Counted from the stretch's first letter, positions 40,805 through 52,100 are shown. The stretch: DNA of 64,000 nucleotides from Kalmanozyma brasiliensis GHG001 (GCF_000497045.1 NW_015961961.1:496001-560000), one strand, 5' to 3'. Notes: a model not told the origin generated them from the letters alone. Numbers and translations are program-made.

Positions 40805-42259
40805 ATGGTCTCCACCCGCAGCCCCTCCCCGGCCTGCACTGAAAGGTCCACAGCCACCGACGTCTCGTCCGACGCGACCAGCATGGTCGAGTCCGTTGCG
40901 AATCTCAACTTGGCAGACGACGCCGTCGTGCGCGACCAGACCATCCAGGATGTCCTCAATAGCTCTCGCATTCTCATCACCGGCGCCGCTGGTTTCGTGG
41001 GTGCTGCTCTGCTCCACAGATTGCTCGGCGACTCCACCTTCAACATCAAGCAGATCGTTGCAATCGTGCGCGGCAAGACCGACGAAGAGGCGCTCAAGCG
41101 TCTACCCAAGGCTCTTCATCACCACGCCAAGCCCGAGTCCGAGGGCGCCCTTCCCAAGCTTGTTCTTGTCAACGGCGACTGCGCTAGGCCCAACTTTGGC
41201 CTCAACGAGCAGGATTTCGAAAAGGTGCGCAAGACCGAGATCGTCATCCACTGCGCCGGTGACACGCGCTTCACCCTCCCCATTTCGCAAGCTTTCCAAT
41301 CTATGGCCGATCTCGCCTACTTCACAGCTCGTTTCTCGCTCCTCACGTGGAACGTCAAGACTCATATCCACGTCTCGACTACCTTCGTCGGTTGGTATCT
41401 CAAGAATGGCTCGCTCGTCAGCGAGTCCTTGACGCCCGAGGGCTGCGGTACCCAAGTCGATGAGCAGGGCGAGCACGTCAACACCTATTTCCAGGCCAAG
41501 ACGTATGCCGAGTCGTGCGTCAACTCGCTTTTCACCTCGCAGGTAGGTCGTAAGCTTCACGGCAAGACCTGCCGCATTGTGCGCTTGGCCACGCTGGGTC
41601 CTGCCATCGATTTCCCTCGCGATGCCTGGGGTGCTGGTCACCCTTCGAGTCCTGTATGCGCCGCTTTGGCAGCGCAGTGTGTCGATCCCAGCCTCGTCTT
41701 CCCCAACTCTGGTCTCGACGTAATCCCTGTCGACATTGCCGTCAACCAAATCCTTGCCGTCACTGCGTCGGCGCACGCGCTGCAAAAGCTGCCCACGACG
41801 CATCGCCTGCACCCCAAGAACCCCGCCGCCCCGACCAGCAAGCACCTCGCTGAGGTGCCCTGCTACCACGTTGCGTGCGGCCGGGGCGACGAATCGCGCA
41901 TCCCCATGACGCTCCTCAACGACGAGGCAGTCAAGATCGAGGAGCCCTACATCCCGACTTCGAATCTGCTCAAGGTGTACGACCCCTTCATCACCAAGAT
42001 TGTCGAGTTCGACGTGGCGCGCACACGTACCGTGCTCGGTCTGCCTGCGCTCATTCCCGACCAGAAGCGTGTCCTGGACAAGGCAAGCCTCGCCGACCTC
42101 CCGCTCAAGCAAGGCTCGCTGAAGCTGGATATTGTCAAGTCGGTGCATGACAGGTTCGGAAAGGCCGAGCTCGAGGGCTGGACCGGCTATCTTCAGCAGG
42201 TGCGCGATCAGATGGAGGCCATGGGCCCCCGATCCGACTGGGAGACCTTTGTCGATTGA
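40805..42259 (+). CDS. NAD(P)-binding acyl-reductase-like protein (male-sterility/NAD_binding_4 family)
   Basis: 484 residues from the ATG at 40805. The Rossmann motif TGAAGFVGAALLHRLL lies at about residue 58, HCAGDTRFTLPI follows, and the catalytic-type Tyr-x3-Lys is YFQAK (about 227-231). This matches the extended SDR fold of fatty acyl-CoA reductases and carboxylic acid reductase terminal domains, which reduce activated acyl groups to aldehyde or alcohol. The C-terminal 100 residues do not clearly match the FAR_C domain. There is no adenylation or carrier domain, so it is not an aminoadipate-reductase-type multidomain enzyme. The substrate is unknown. The gene is convergent with the amine oxidase at 42770. 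Confidence 0.72.
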   Translation: MVSTRSPSPACTERSTATDVSSDATSMVESVANLNLADDAVVRDQTIQDVLNSSRILITGAAGFVGAALLHRLLGDSTFNIKQIVAIVRGKTDEEALKRLPKALHHHAKPESEGALPKLVLVNGDCARPNFGLNEQDFEKVRKTEIVIHCAGDTRFTLPISQAFQSMADLAYFTARFSLLTWNVKTHIHVSTTFVGWYLKNGSLVSESLTPEGCGTQVDEQGEHVNTYFQAKTYAESCVNSLFTSQVGRKLHGKTCRIVRLATLGPAIDFPRDAWGAGHPSSPVCAALAAQCVDPSLVFPNSGLDVIPVDIAVNQILAVTASAHALQKLPTTHRLHPKNPAAPTSKHLAEVPCYHVACGRGDESRIPMTLLNDEAVKIEEPYIPTSNLLKVYDPFITKIVEFDVARTRTVLGLPALIPDQKRVLDKASLADLPLKQGSLKLDIVKSVHDRFGKAELEGWTGYLQQVRDQMEAMGPRSDWETFVD

Positions 42260-42769
42260 GCAGAGGTTTGCATACCGTTCCGTCCTTCGTAGACCTAGAT
42301 TTCTCAGCAGCTTCATGGCGCTCGTCAGGCCAGCATACCCTCCTCTTCAGACTCACTTCCTCCATGGCAATCTCATTGGTGTCAACAGCTTCGCATTCGT
42401 CATAAAAGCTCTGTCGTTTTTCGCATGGTGACTCAGCGTTTTTGAGACTGGCGGAACCCTGATGGAAGGGAAACTATTGGCATTCACAGTTAGTGAGCGT
42501 CAGGCACAGCTTGTTTGAACATGAGACTTTATGTAGGGGTGGTATTGCGTGTGAAGCATGAGGAATCGTCCGATGTTTTGTGACCTAGGGGTATTGGGCG
42601 CATTGGGTCCGTCCCGAAGGTGGGCGTGCGTTGCGAAGACGTGCGTTGCGAAGGATTCCATGAAGTGCCAATGCGATCTAGAACGGTGGGGTCGCGGGGT
42701 GTACCTGAGACGGGACAAGATAGCTGGCGGCCAGATTTCCGCTGAAGGGAGCCTAGGGCGCAGGCTCGT
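42260..42769. other. Intergenic region between convergent genes
   Basis: 510 bases of 3' flanks. A short imperfect repeat (GTGCGTTGCGAAG, twice at about 42626-42651) is present; otherwise nothing is seen. Confidence 0.4.
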
Positions 42770-44383
42770 CTAAGGCTCGAAGGTCGAGATGATCCGGCTG
42801 GCTACGCGTCTGCCCGAGAGCAGAGCACCCTCCATGTAGCCCTGCCAGATCTCACTCGTGGCGTCGCCGGCAAAGTAGAGGTTGCCGACCTTGGACATCT
42901 CATCGCGTTCCGTATCTTCGAAGCTGGTCAGAACGCCGGGTGGGTTGAAAGAGCCGTAGCCTCCAGTGGCGTAGGGCGCGAGAGTCCAGTTCATCTCGAG
43001 CACCTTTGTGGCCTTGCTCGCTTCGGGGCCAAAGAGCGTGACGAGGAAGTCCAGCACGGTCTGCTTGCGAGTGTCGGCATCTGGGTTCTGGTGAAGGAAG
43101 CGGCGCGAGTTGTTGCCTAGAACGAAAGCGACGATGACACCATGCTTGGCGTCGGCTGGCGAGTTGTCGTAGGTCAATTGAACAGGGCTCGTCTCGTCTG
43201 CGTTGATCATAGCACCGCTGAGACCCGCAGCGCGCCAGAAAGGAGACGAGTAGACGATGTTGAACTTGATGACCGAGCCCATGGGCTGACGGCGGTAGTA
43301 CTGGATGAGACCCGACGGCAGTGGCGGCTGAAAGTCCATCTGGCAGATCAACGGCCGAGGTGGAGTGACGATGACAACGGGTGCCTTGAAGTGTTGGCCC
43401 TCGGTTGTCGAGACTTCATACACAGCTTCCTCCGCCGAGGCAACATCGTCCTTCGCCCTGTGGACGTTCAGCACCTTCTGGTTGAGTCGAATGACGCCAT
43501 CTGGCAGACGAGCGGCAAGACGTTCGCTGATAGATTGTGGGCCTTGGACGATGCGAGTAGTCTGCGCATCGCTCAGCACTTGCTCGATGTCACCGCCTGC
43601 TCCTGCAACAGTCGCGAGGAGATCCAAGAAGCTGATGGACTCCGCATCTTCGGCGTAGACAGCTTTGATAGCCATGCGGAACAGTTGCTTGGCCTCGAAG
43701 GTCCACATTGCGTCGTCAATCCAGCAGCCTATAGACCTTTCATCCCAGTAGCGGGCGTGCTTGGCCTCGCTTGGCGTCTTTGCTGGCACGGATCTCGAGA
43801 GGCTGTTGATCTTGCGAGTGGCCTTGAGGAGATCAAGAGACGGGATGATGCCGCAAGGGATCATCTCCTTGTACTGCTTGACTCTGCCATCGGTGGATCG
43901 GTAGATGCTGAGCCCCTCGTCGTAGGTGTTATGAGTCTCGAGACCAAGCTCCTTGATGAGCTCCAGGATCTGGTTCTGGCCAGGCCCGATCCACTGCCCA
44001 CCCATTTCGATCACATTGCCATCGTCGAGGCGCATATCCAGCGTTCTTCCACCCACCCGATCGTTGGCCTCGAGCACCTTGACTTTGAGGCCGGCTCGCG
44101 TCAACTCGTCCGCCGCAATGAGTCCAGAGAGGCCAGCGCCAATTACCACCACGTCGATGTCGCCGCTCCTTTTCAGCTTGTCGGCAGCAGAGACCTTGAT
44201 GCTCGAACCATTAGCAGCCTTGCTCGACCGCGAGATCAGGGTGGTGGCGCTACTGCCTGACGATTGGCCTTCTTTCGAGCGCCCATGCTTGGTCGTTGGC
44301 TTCGACGGCCCACCGGTGCCCTTTGTCTCGGAGTTGCTCCTGGGCCCCAAACCGCCCAGCCATGCTGGCCTTTGCCATGCCAT
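42770..44383 (-). CDS. Flavin-containing amine oxidase (monoamine-oxidase-like)
   Basis: 537 residues from the ATG at 44383. A Ser/Lys-rich N-terminus (about 75 residues) precedes the FAD dinucleotide-binding motif VVVIGAGLSGL (about residue 80) and the ensuing LEANDRVGGRT. The C-terminal FAD contact is YFAGDATSEIWQGYMEGALLSG. Where mitochondrial MAO carries the Cys that binds FAD covalently (SGGCY), this protein reads TGGYGSF, so FAD is probably held non-covalently as in Aspergillus MAO-N. There is no C-terminal membrane helix. Family members oxidatively deaminate primary amines, or polyamines, to aldehyde, ammonia and peroxide. The substrate is not fixed by sequence, and the extreme C-terminus (STFEP) is not a clear peroxisomal signal. 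Confidence 0.85.
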   Translation of the reverse strand: MAWQRPAWLGGLGPRSNSETKGTGGPSKPTTKHGRSKEGQSSGSSATTLISRSSKAANGSSIKVSAADKLKRSGDIDVVVIGAGLSGLIAADELTRAGLKVKVLEANDRVGGRTLDMRLDDGNVIEMGGQWIGPGQNQILELIKELGLETHNTYDEGLSIYRSTDGRVKQYKEMIPCGIIPSLDLLKATRKINSLSRSVPAKTPSEAKHARYWDERSIGCWIDDAMWTFEAKQLFRMAIKAVYAEDAESISFLDLLATVAGAGGDIEQVLSDAQTTRIVQGPQSISERLAARLPDGVIRLNQKVLNVHRAKDDVASAEEAVYEVSTTEGQHFKAPVVIVTPPRPLICQMDFQPPLPSGLIQYYRRQPMGSVIKFNIVYSSPFWRAAGLSGAMINADETSPVQLTYDNSPADAKHGVIVAFVLGNNSRRFLHQNPDADTRKQTVLDFLVTLFGPEASKATKVLEMNWTLAPYATGGYGSFNPPGVLTSFEDTERDEMSKVGNLYFAGDATSEIWQGYMEGALLSGRRVASRIISTFEP

Positions 44384-46391
44384 CGTGCCGATCTGAGCCG
44401 GGATAAGATGAATGGTCCGGAAGGGAGCTGCAGCGGTGACGATGGTGGTGGTAGGAGCAGGGGACAAAAACGTGCATCACTTTGTGGAAAGCAGTGTCGT
44501 TCCGGTTTCTCATCGGCAACGCGGGGCTCGAGACACCGCCGGCACCAAAACCCTGGATCCACTTTCTTGCCGAGGATAGACTTGGTTCTGGGTCCGCTCC
44601 AGATGCATGCTGCCCCTCTTGCTTCCTCATCCCTTCCTGTCATGCAGGTCAGCGAAGATCGCATGCAGTCTGCAGGCTCGGTTCCATCTCGCATGACGCC
44701 TCCTTCCGCATGCTCGACTCTTCCGGAGAGCTCATTGCCTCTCTTCTTTGTACGCATCCAATACGTCTACTCTGCCGCGACGTGGATCGCTCACTCTTCA
44801 CATTGCACTGCATGCTGCTAATCAACGCTCGCGACATTCCGGCCCAAGCGATGAGTGGTATCGTCCTTGACGGATCGATGAGGACCAATGGGTCGCTGCG
44901 AGCAACAGCGGAGATCTTGATATCTCTCCATGCTAAACTGTGCTCTGTGTGTGCGCGTGTGTATATGCAGAACGAACGAAAAACACCGCCAGAACGAACG
45001 AAAAACAACGGCCAACAGCCATTCATTCGCAAGAAATTATCTTTTTTCTCCGATGTGTCCAAGATCGGTCTTTACTCACTGACAATTGCTTGTCAACGAT
45101 TAACTTACTTCGAGCGTGCGACCAAGTCTTTTTGAATCTTTTTAGCACGTCTGACATCTCTTTCTAATCTGCTCGCCAATCATCAAATCCCGAAAGAGGC
45201 TCGCAAAAATGAGGCTGAAAAAATCAGTCGTGCATTTTTACTTGCTTCAACACGCGATTGACGCAAGTCATTTTATTCAACATTATCATTCGCACGGGAG
45301 AGCGAATCGCATGTCAAGACAGGCGTATCGCTGACCAATGCTATGATTTTTTCTTGCCAACATTGTCCAGTGCATGTTTTAAAAATCATGAACGACAATT
45401 TGAGACGGGCAGCCGTCGAACTTCAGACATTTTCAAATTTGTCCCTCACAATTCTTGAAATTAGTTCTACGGTGCTGTGTTGCGGATTAAGTTAGCGACT
45501 AAAAGTCATATGTTATTTAGTACGGACCGCATGTTTGCACGCGTTTTTGTATACCAGGGGAAGGCTTGCGTTTTGCCGGACACAGAGCTCGAGTAATCGC
45601 TGTGAGAGGCTCGCCAGGTCGTGTTCGGAACTCCAAAGCGGGCGGCTGTGGTGGGTCACTTCGAGCCACTGTCGAGCACATGAGCATGCTCGGCTGCTGC
45701 TGACCACATTCAAGAGGCGGTGTCAGGGCTGAGTCCTCAGCATATCCTCCAAGGTCAGAAGACTGCGAAGGATGGGTGCGACGGTATTACAAAACATATA
45801 GGAGGACACAAGCAAGGCCAGAAGCGAGTCAAGCTACCCGTCGAGCATGTGGCTGATGAGAGCCAACAAATGAAAGAAGCCCACGGCGGACGGAGGCAAG
45901 TTGCTATTGGCGCCGTTGCTGGAGCAGGATTGAATCTCAAGAGACACAGCGGTGTTGCTTTACCTGTCCTGGCATTGTGGTGTTGGGCAAGCAAGGCGAC
46001 TCAAGGGGCCTGTAGCGTCCTGATGGACTCATTGTGTGCACATGCCGACGCACAGCGATCGACGACGATGGGTAACGATAAGAATGCAAATGCGAAGACC
46101 AAGAGCGCGGGTTCCGTCTTGATCTAGGTGGAGGTATAGTACAAGCATGGTTGAATGCTGGAGATGCGAGCCGTGACGTAGAGGTCCCCTTCGGAAGACG
46201 TACTGAGACGAACCTGATATGGTGCGTGTCTTGCAAGAAAAGTGCAGCGGGCCTTATGTGTCTGAATTGGAGAAGTGCGTAGCTTTGGCGTGAGCAGGAA
46301 GCGGACAGGGCGCGACCTGATTCGCGCAAGCCTGCCACGTCTTTCCTAGTACTGATGATTTCGAGGCCCACGGGGCCAAAGGATGGCGTAC
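44384..46391. other. Intergenic region, 2 kb, with AT-rich block
   Basis: No gene is supported. Positions 45061-45540 are about 41% GC by hand count, clearly lower than the coding regions around it. A 135-codon plus-strand frame at 45720-46127 has no domain and lies in what is probably the RLP24 3' flank. Confidence 0.5.
45061..45540. other. AT-rich block
   Basis: About 198 of 480 bases are G or C. There are many T and A runs but no terminal repeats or recognisable transposon protein. It could be a degenerate mobile element, a matrix-attachment or origin-like segment, or simply neutral intergenic DNA. Confidence 0.5.
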
Positions 46392-46937
46392 CTAGTCGGT
46401 GTCCATGCCCATAGTCATGCCAGAGCTGCCGGCACCAACGAGAGCCGACTTGGGCTTGGCTGAGGTTGCCTTGACCTTGATCTTGTCCTTGGAGGACGAG
46501 GAGGTAAGCCTGGCAGCGTCGATGGAAGCGCGAAGGTGGGCGTTGCGGTGGACGAGAAGACGGTCGGCCTCCTTTGCTTTTGCCTTGACGCCTGCCTTTG
46601 CCATGCGAGCCTTGTAGAAGGCGATCTCTCTGCGGGTCTTGATCTCCTGAATGCGCTTCATGGCGTGGAGAGTGGTGGCGACCAGCTCGCGGTCGTAGCG
46701 GACGGGGACGTTGCGCTTCTTTTCGAACTCGAGGGTGGAGTCGACAGTCATCTCCTTGCCGTTCGCCTTGCGGAAAGCCTTTGTCCAGCGAACCTTTCGT
46801 GGGTTTCGCTTCAACTTGAAGTTCTTGTGACATTTCGACTTGCAGAACTTGAAGATCTTGGCATCGTTACGAACAAAGGTGATACCCTTGCCCGGGTAGC
46901 ACGGGGCGGAGCAGAAGAAGCAGTGCTCGATCCTCAT
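46392..46937 (-). CDS. RLP24: Ribosome biogenesis protein Rlp24 (L24e-like)
   Basis: 181 residues. The N-terminal L24e zinc-binding domain is intact: [10 protein letters not shown] with Cys 6 and Cys 9, and FCKSKC with Cys 32 and Cys 36, followed by [20 protein letters not shown]. The protein is longer than ribosomal L24e and has the Rlp24-type basic helical extension. Rlp24 is loaded on pre-60S particles in the nucleolus and is exchanged for eL24 in the cytoplasm by the AAA-ATPase Drg1, which contacts its C-terminus. The gene is divergent from YTH1, with 578 bases between start codons. Confidence 0.95.
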   Translation of the reverse strand: MRIEHCFFCSAPCYPGKGITFVRNDAKIFKFCKSKCHKNFKLKRNPRKVRWTKAFRKANGKEMTVDSTLEFEKKRNVPVRYDRELVATTLHAMKRIQEIKTRREIAFYKARMAKAGVKAKAKEADRLLVHRNAHLRASIDAARLTSSSSKDKIKVKATSAKPKSALVGAGSSGMTMGMDTD

Positions 46938-47515
46938 TGTGAAGAGGCCGGGTTGAGGCTTGCGAGCTTCGGAATGTAGAGAAAGAGATGGCTATTCCTG
47001 CTTGTGAAGGGGAAACGAGCGAGCGTGTGCTCGAGGTGAACAGGCGAGACCGAAGTGATGTGCCGCGTGCGATCAGAAGATGCGGCCCGTGAGTGCTTGG
47101 AGGTGCTCGTATGAGACCTTGAAGACAGCGAAGGGTGCTGAACCGAAGCGAAGAAGTCGGATACGATGAGTCGAATGCGAGATGAGCAGGGCGATGTGGA
47201 AATGATGATGGTGGTGGTGGTTGGATGGCGGGTCGACAAATTCTCTTGACTGAGCCTGTGCCGCCCCGCAGAACCAAAGTCAAATTTTGCTTTTAGGGCC
47301 TGCAGAGGAAGAAATTTCTTGAATCAAAGCTCGGGACTCGGTCAAGCAATCGGGCTGAGTCAAATCTCGATAAGTCACAGTCATTCGCAGTCATTCGCAG
47401 TGGCAGGGAGAGTGTTGGTCGAGCCAATTCCAGGTGACTGGAGAGACAAAAGGGTCTTTGGTTGGTTGCTCTTCTCATCCAGTCTACCACCATCGACAAT
47501 CCGGTGCACGACAGG
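46938..47515. promoter_or_regulatory. Divergent promoter of RLP24 and YTH1
   Basis: A TGAGTCA site (AP-1/Gcn4 half-consensus) lies at 47356-47362. An exact 10-base tandem repeat (TCATTCGCAG) is at 47381-47400. No gene is present. Confidence 0.45.
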
Positions 47516-48634
47516 ATGAACGCGCCTCTTACCTTGCATCATCATGGTGCGGGGCCAAGCTCGCATTCGGCGCATCGACCGCTGATCACACAGCAGAGGT
47601 TGGTCGGCGCATCGTCATCGATTCCAGCCGAGTTCATCCACAACGAGTTCAGCTTTGAGCAGTACATCAAGGACAACCTCAACGTCAAACTAGATAACGA
47701 TGCACAGCTCTGCCCAGACTACTCAGAAAGGCTGCAGTGCCCGCGCGGTGCTTCGTGTCCAAGGCGGCATGTCAAACCGAGCCATCTCAACTTTCTCCCC
47801 CCGGGCTCGACGGCACTACGCGATCCCAACAAGCGCACCGTCTGCAAGCATTGGCTTCGTGGGCTGTGCAAGAAGGGCGATCAATGCGACTATCTACACG
47901 AATACGACATGCGGAAAATACCAGAATGCCGCTTCTATGCGACCTTTGGTTTCTGCAATAGCGGCGACGATTGCCTCTACCTTCACGTGGACGCTGCGAT
48001 CAAGAGGAGGGAATGCGAGAGATACAATCGAGGCTTCTGTCCAAAGGGCCCTCTCTGTCCGAAGAAGCACGTTCGAAGGGTTGCATGTCCCCTCTATCTG
48101 GCTGGATTCTGTCCCGAAGGACTCGAATGTACCCGCGGACACGTCAAAAGCACCCCTCCATCGAGCGCATCACGGTCCACTTCTCCGATCTTGACACATC
48201 GACCTTTGACAGCAGCAGAAGCATTTGGGATGGGTGGAGGTCGAGGCGACGAGTATGGCGATGGCGCAGGAATGCGCGGTGGACGTGCACCGCCAGGGAG
48301 ATATGGCATGGCAGGCGGAGGCGTGGCCGGAGCAGGAGGAGCACCACCCGGATCAGCGCAGGCAGGGGGCCAAGGTGGCATGGGAGGATACGCAAACACC
48401 ATGCAGAGGAGACCCAACAACGCCTTTGGACAGCCGCCATCACAGGGAGGAGCCCAAGACGGTGGACGTGGTGGCTGGCGAAAGGATCTTTCGGAAGTGC
48501 TCTGCTTCAAATGCGGAGAGATGGGTCACTTTGCCAACATGTGTCCGAATCCAGCGCTCCCTGGCAATCGTGGTGGTGTCGAGCGTGGTCCAGGAGGGCA
48601 AGCCCGCCAACGCGATCGACCACGACCGTATTAA
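47516..48634 (+). CDS. YTH1: CPSF30/Yth1 mRNA 3'-end processing zinc-finger protein
   Basis: 372 residues from the ATG at 47516. Five CCCH fingers are intact: C-x8-C-x5-C-x3-H (CPDYSERLQC...), C-x7-C-x5-C-x3-H (CKHWLRGLC...), C-x8-C-x5-C-x3-H (CRFYATFGFC...), then two more with x7 spacing (CERYNRGFC and CPLYLAGFC). A Gly-rich linker of about 115 residues leads to one CCHC knuckle, CFKCGEMGHFANMC. This is the architecture of CPSF30/Yth1, the poly(A)-signal-recognising subunit of the cleavage and polyadenylation factor. The knuckle is present as in metazoan CPSF30, whereas S. cerevisiae Yth1 lacks it. It acts in the nucleus. Confidence 0.95.
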   Translation: MNAPLTLHHHGAGPSSHSAHRPLITQQRLVGASSSIPAEFIHNEFSFEQYIKDNLNVKLDNDAQLCPDYSERLQCPRGASCPRRHVKPSHLNFLPPGSTALRDPNKRTVCKHWLRGLCKKGDQCDYLHEYDMRKIPECRFYATFGFCNSGDDCLYLHVDAAIKRRECERYNRGFCPKGPLCPKKHVRRVACPLYLAGFCPEGLECTRGHVKSTPPSSASRSTSPILTHRPLTAAEAFGMGGGRGDEYGDGAGMRGGRAPPGRYGMAGGGVAGAGGAPPGSAQAGGQGGMGGYANTMQRRPNNAFGQPPSQGGAQDGGRGGWRKDLSEVLCFKCGEMGHFANMCPNPALPGNRGGVERGPGGQARQRDRPRPY

Positions 48635-49127
48635 CACCTCGCAACCTCGCTCATCTGTGTATCATTATAATGCACACACTGCATTCCATCAGCGGACGGA
48701 GAATCTGCCTCGCAAGTCGAGAGAGAGCGACCGTGTGACTGAATCGAGGATGCTCAGTCGTGATGGAAAAGCGCGGGACTAGCTTGCCTTTGGCTGAGCC
48801 CTTGTTGTGGTCTCGGCTATGGTCGCGCTTTAAATTCCGACAATCACAATCACCACCCGCATTCTTGGATCACCCTTGAATATCGTTACTCATCCATTCA
48901 CCACCTCCTCGACCGTCACATTCATCACACCTCTCACACCATCACAAACTCAGCATCCGCCAGCGCAATTGCATTTCATCCCCATCGCCGCGCACTTCAT
49001 CCACTATCAAAACCATGACGACGCTCTAAAAGCCAAGCAGCGACCGCCTGCCGATCAGCAGCGAATCCATCGCGACACATCCACACTCGGCATTCGATCG
49101 CAAGCAGCAGTGCGTCGTTCCGCCAAC
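48635..49127. promoter_or_regulatory. Upstream region of TF-B with a uORF
   Basis: It contains the YTH1 3' flank and the TF-B leader. A four-codon uORF (49015-49029) precedes the TF-B ATG by about 100 bases. The TF-B frame is open back to 48876 but has no ATG before 49128. Confidence 0.45.
49015..49029 (+). promoter_or_regulatory. Upstream open reading frame of TF-B mRNA
   Basis: ATG ACG ACG CTC TAA in a good context (AAACCATGA). It lies 98 bases before the TF-B ATG. A role in limiting translation is inferred. Confidence 0.4.
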
Positions 49128-52100
49128 ATGCCTGCGGACAGGAGCATCCCGCACAGCCATCGCCACGATGAGCTTGCTGAATCCACGCCAGACTCGCGCA
49201 ACGCCCACGACAAGATCTCAGTCAAGCAGTCGGCCAGGCGCAGAGCATACGCCAAACGCAGCTGTCTCAAGTGTCGCGAGAAGAAGGCCAGATGCGAGCT
49301 GCCAGAAGAGAGTCTCACAACGCCGTCATCCATGACACCGCTTACCACTGAGCTCGCTTGTCATCGATGCAAGGTCCTCTCGCTCGACTGCGTCGTCTGG
49401 GACGGCGATCGCAAACGTCGGCCCAAGGTCTCCTCCGATCAGTCCAGGCCAAAGTCACCCTCGGACTCTCGTCTCCAATCCGAGCCGAGCTCGTCTCGTC
49501 TACCCTCATCTCCACCTCGTAGTCCAGGCTCGCTCGAACAGCTCGCTGCTGCTGCTGCTCGTCTCTCGGATCATCGCTCCACCTACGACAATGCCGAAGA
49601 GACTTCGCCTCACGCTGCCGCCTCCTCCAACGACGCAAGCAGCTCCAAAGAAGCCGCTTCCACCCTCGCGTCTGTGCAGTTCTTCAATCCAGTCGCGAAC
49701 GAGGCTCCATCCCCTGCTTCGACCGCATCTCCGGCGTCGATACGAGGACCAGGTCGCTCCCATTTGTATGCTTCCTCGCCCAACAACCATGCCGCCCGCT
49801 CGCCTGGCCACGTCAAACCCCTCACACCTGCTTCTGCAGCCTCTCCCAGTACCGCCACTTCTTCGACCTTTGACTCCAAGAAGACGCAACCACCTGGCCG
49901 TACCTGGACCTCGCTGTGGAGGCCCCTCTCTGTTCTCATAGATTATGCAGCCCAGCAGCCCAGCTTCACCACGTATCTGCTTGGTCGCATCGATCGTACC
50001 CTCTCCGAGCTCGACATTCTGGACCTCATACCCAGACAGACGTTAACCTACCTCAGACCCTTCCTCCGCCCTTATTTGCTCTGGCATCCGCATCTACCGG
50101 ACCTCGACCAGATCTACGCAGAGCATCGCAAGCGGCCCACCGTCTCGACCGCGCTCCTTCTCAGCTCCATGTGCCTCGTGGCGTGCCGTCATGCTATGCC
50201 ACTCACCGACTCTCTTCCCACAAAGCTCTCCACGCTGGTCGATCAGCTCGGCACGCAGATCCTGCTCTCTACGCCCAGGGACATGTACACGGTTCAGGCA
50301 CTCGAGCTTCTGCTGGCGCACGAGCCCTCTTTGGTTGGTACAAGCGTCGCCGGCTCTGCGCAGGCCGAGAGAGGCAACGGTCTGCTCGGCGAGTCGCTGC
50401 TCGCTGCCGCCCTCACCATCGCAAGGGGTCTCGATCTGGACAAGGCTATTGACAGCGTCATCGACGTTTGCAATCGTCCGATCCCCACCGATATTAAGGG
50501 AGCGCAACAGCGTCGCGACTTGCTCCACAAACACATGGCCGGTGCCTCTATCTGGATCTCTCTCAGGCTGTGGGAAGGTCATTTCTCTTTCGTCAACTCC
50601 ACCGTGCGACCCATCGAGCTCAACGATGTTGTAGGCAAGGCAGCAGTCCTGGTCGCTATCGACAATGATGGTCGCAAGATCGAGCAAAAGCACCGCGATC
50701 CCTTCTTGTCCACCGAGAAGCGCTTTCCGGGCCTCGACGAAGACAGCGTCCTCCGTTCCGCTGGTCGCACGGGTCTCGCTTTCCGCCTGCAGGCCATGGC
50801 GCGCTTTCAAGACACCATCGCAGACATGTATCGCATCCTCGCCGCAGCACCAAAGTCTCAGCCAGACAGTCCGACTGCCCTCATCCCGACCTCTGCCGAG
50901 ACACGTCAACGGATCCTCGATCTGCTCACAGCCTCATCGCAGAAGCAAATGTTTTGGCAGTCGTCCAAAGCCCAAGCTTTCAGTCCGTTTGCAAGCGTCC
51001 GTCCCGCCCTCTTGCTCGAGGACTGGGCTACCATAGAGTCGTACTCGCTCCAGGAACTCTTGCCATGCTTGGGTATCTGCGCTTTCATGACCGGTGAACT
51101 CAATCTGGGCTTCTCTGCCAACGAGATGGTCGAAGCTCTCCGATGCGACGACAGCTTCCGAGACCACTCGAGCATTATCTCCGAGCGAAGAGACGTTGAC
51201 ACGTACGGCGTGCTCAGCGCTTTCCATCTGTTTGATCGAGGTCTCGGCTATTCGCAACCCGACATTGTCACGAGAACCGGCAGTCGTTCCAGAAAGCAGC
51301 GTGGCTCTCTTTGGATCGAGGCAACAGGCGCGCCGCTGCTGCTCACCACCGCCTTCGCCACCGACGGCTGCAAGACTTTTCTGGAAAAGACCGCGTGCTC
51401 GCTGCATGGCTTTGACTTTCTGCCCGTCACCGCCGACATGCATCTTGTCATGATGATCAATACCATGCACCGGCTCGACGAGTGTGACCACAACGAATAC
51501 CTGCCGCCCATCCGACCCAAGAGGAGCAGCATGCCGCCTCCTTCCCGCCGCTTACCCAGCCTGCCCCTCGATCCCCCAGACGACAAGCAAGATGCCGCAC
51601 CAGGAAGGAGCATATCGCAGATTGGCGTGCTCTTCATCGAGGAGATGGTGCAGGTGATGCAAAAGTGGAAATTGGGCACATCTTTGCAACGCATCGTTCC
51701 TTTGCACTATCGCTCCATTTTGGGCACGACGCCAGCAGCAGCGACATCTCAAGACTCACATCAGCAGCACGCTGCTGTCAGCTCGTCAGGTGCGGCCAAG
51801 GATCTGCATCAGAATGGCGACCGCTCTCGCCAGTTTCAAGCAACCAAGCGTCAGGATGCGGCCCCGATCCAGTCGTCGATGGACGCAATGCACAGCAGCA
51901 CCGTCTTTGGCCAAAGCAACACTAGCGAAGGGAGTCTCAGTCAGGCTCAGTCTTTCTCCCAAGGCTTTCAGACCACCTTCATGCCGGGCTCAACGCAGCA
52001 ATCAAATGCGAGTGCTACTACAGGCATATTCGACCTGCCGCTATTTGACCTTTTCGGTCCGGCATCGACCACAGATTGGACCAACAACGTACCATGGTTC

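Noticed and set aside
45720..46127. 135-codon plus-strand frame
   Set aside because: There is no domain, and it lies in the likely 3' flank of RLP24.
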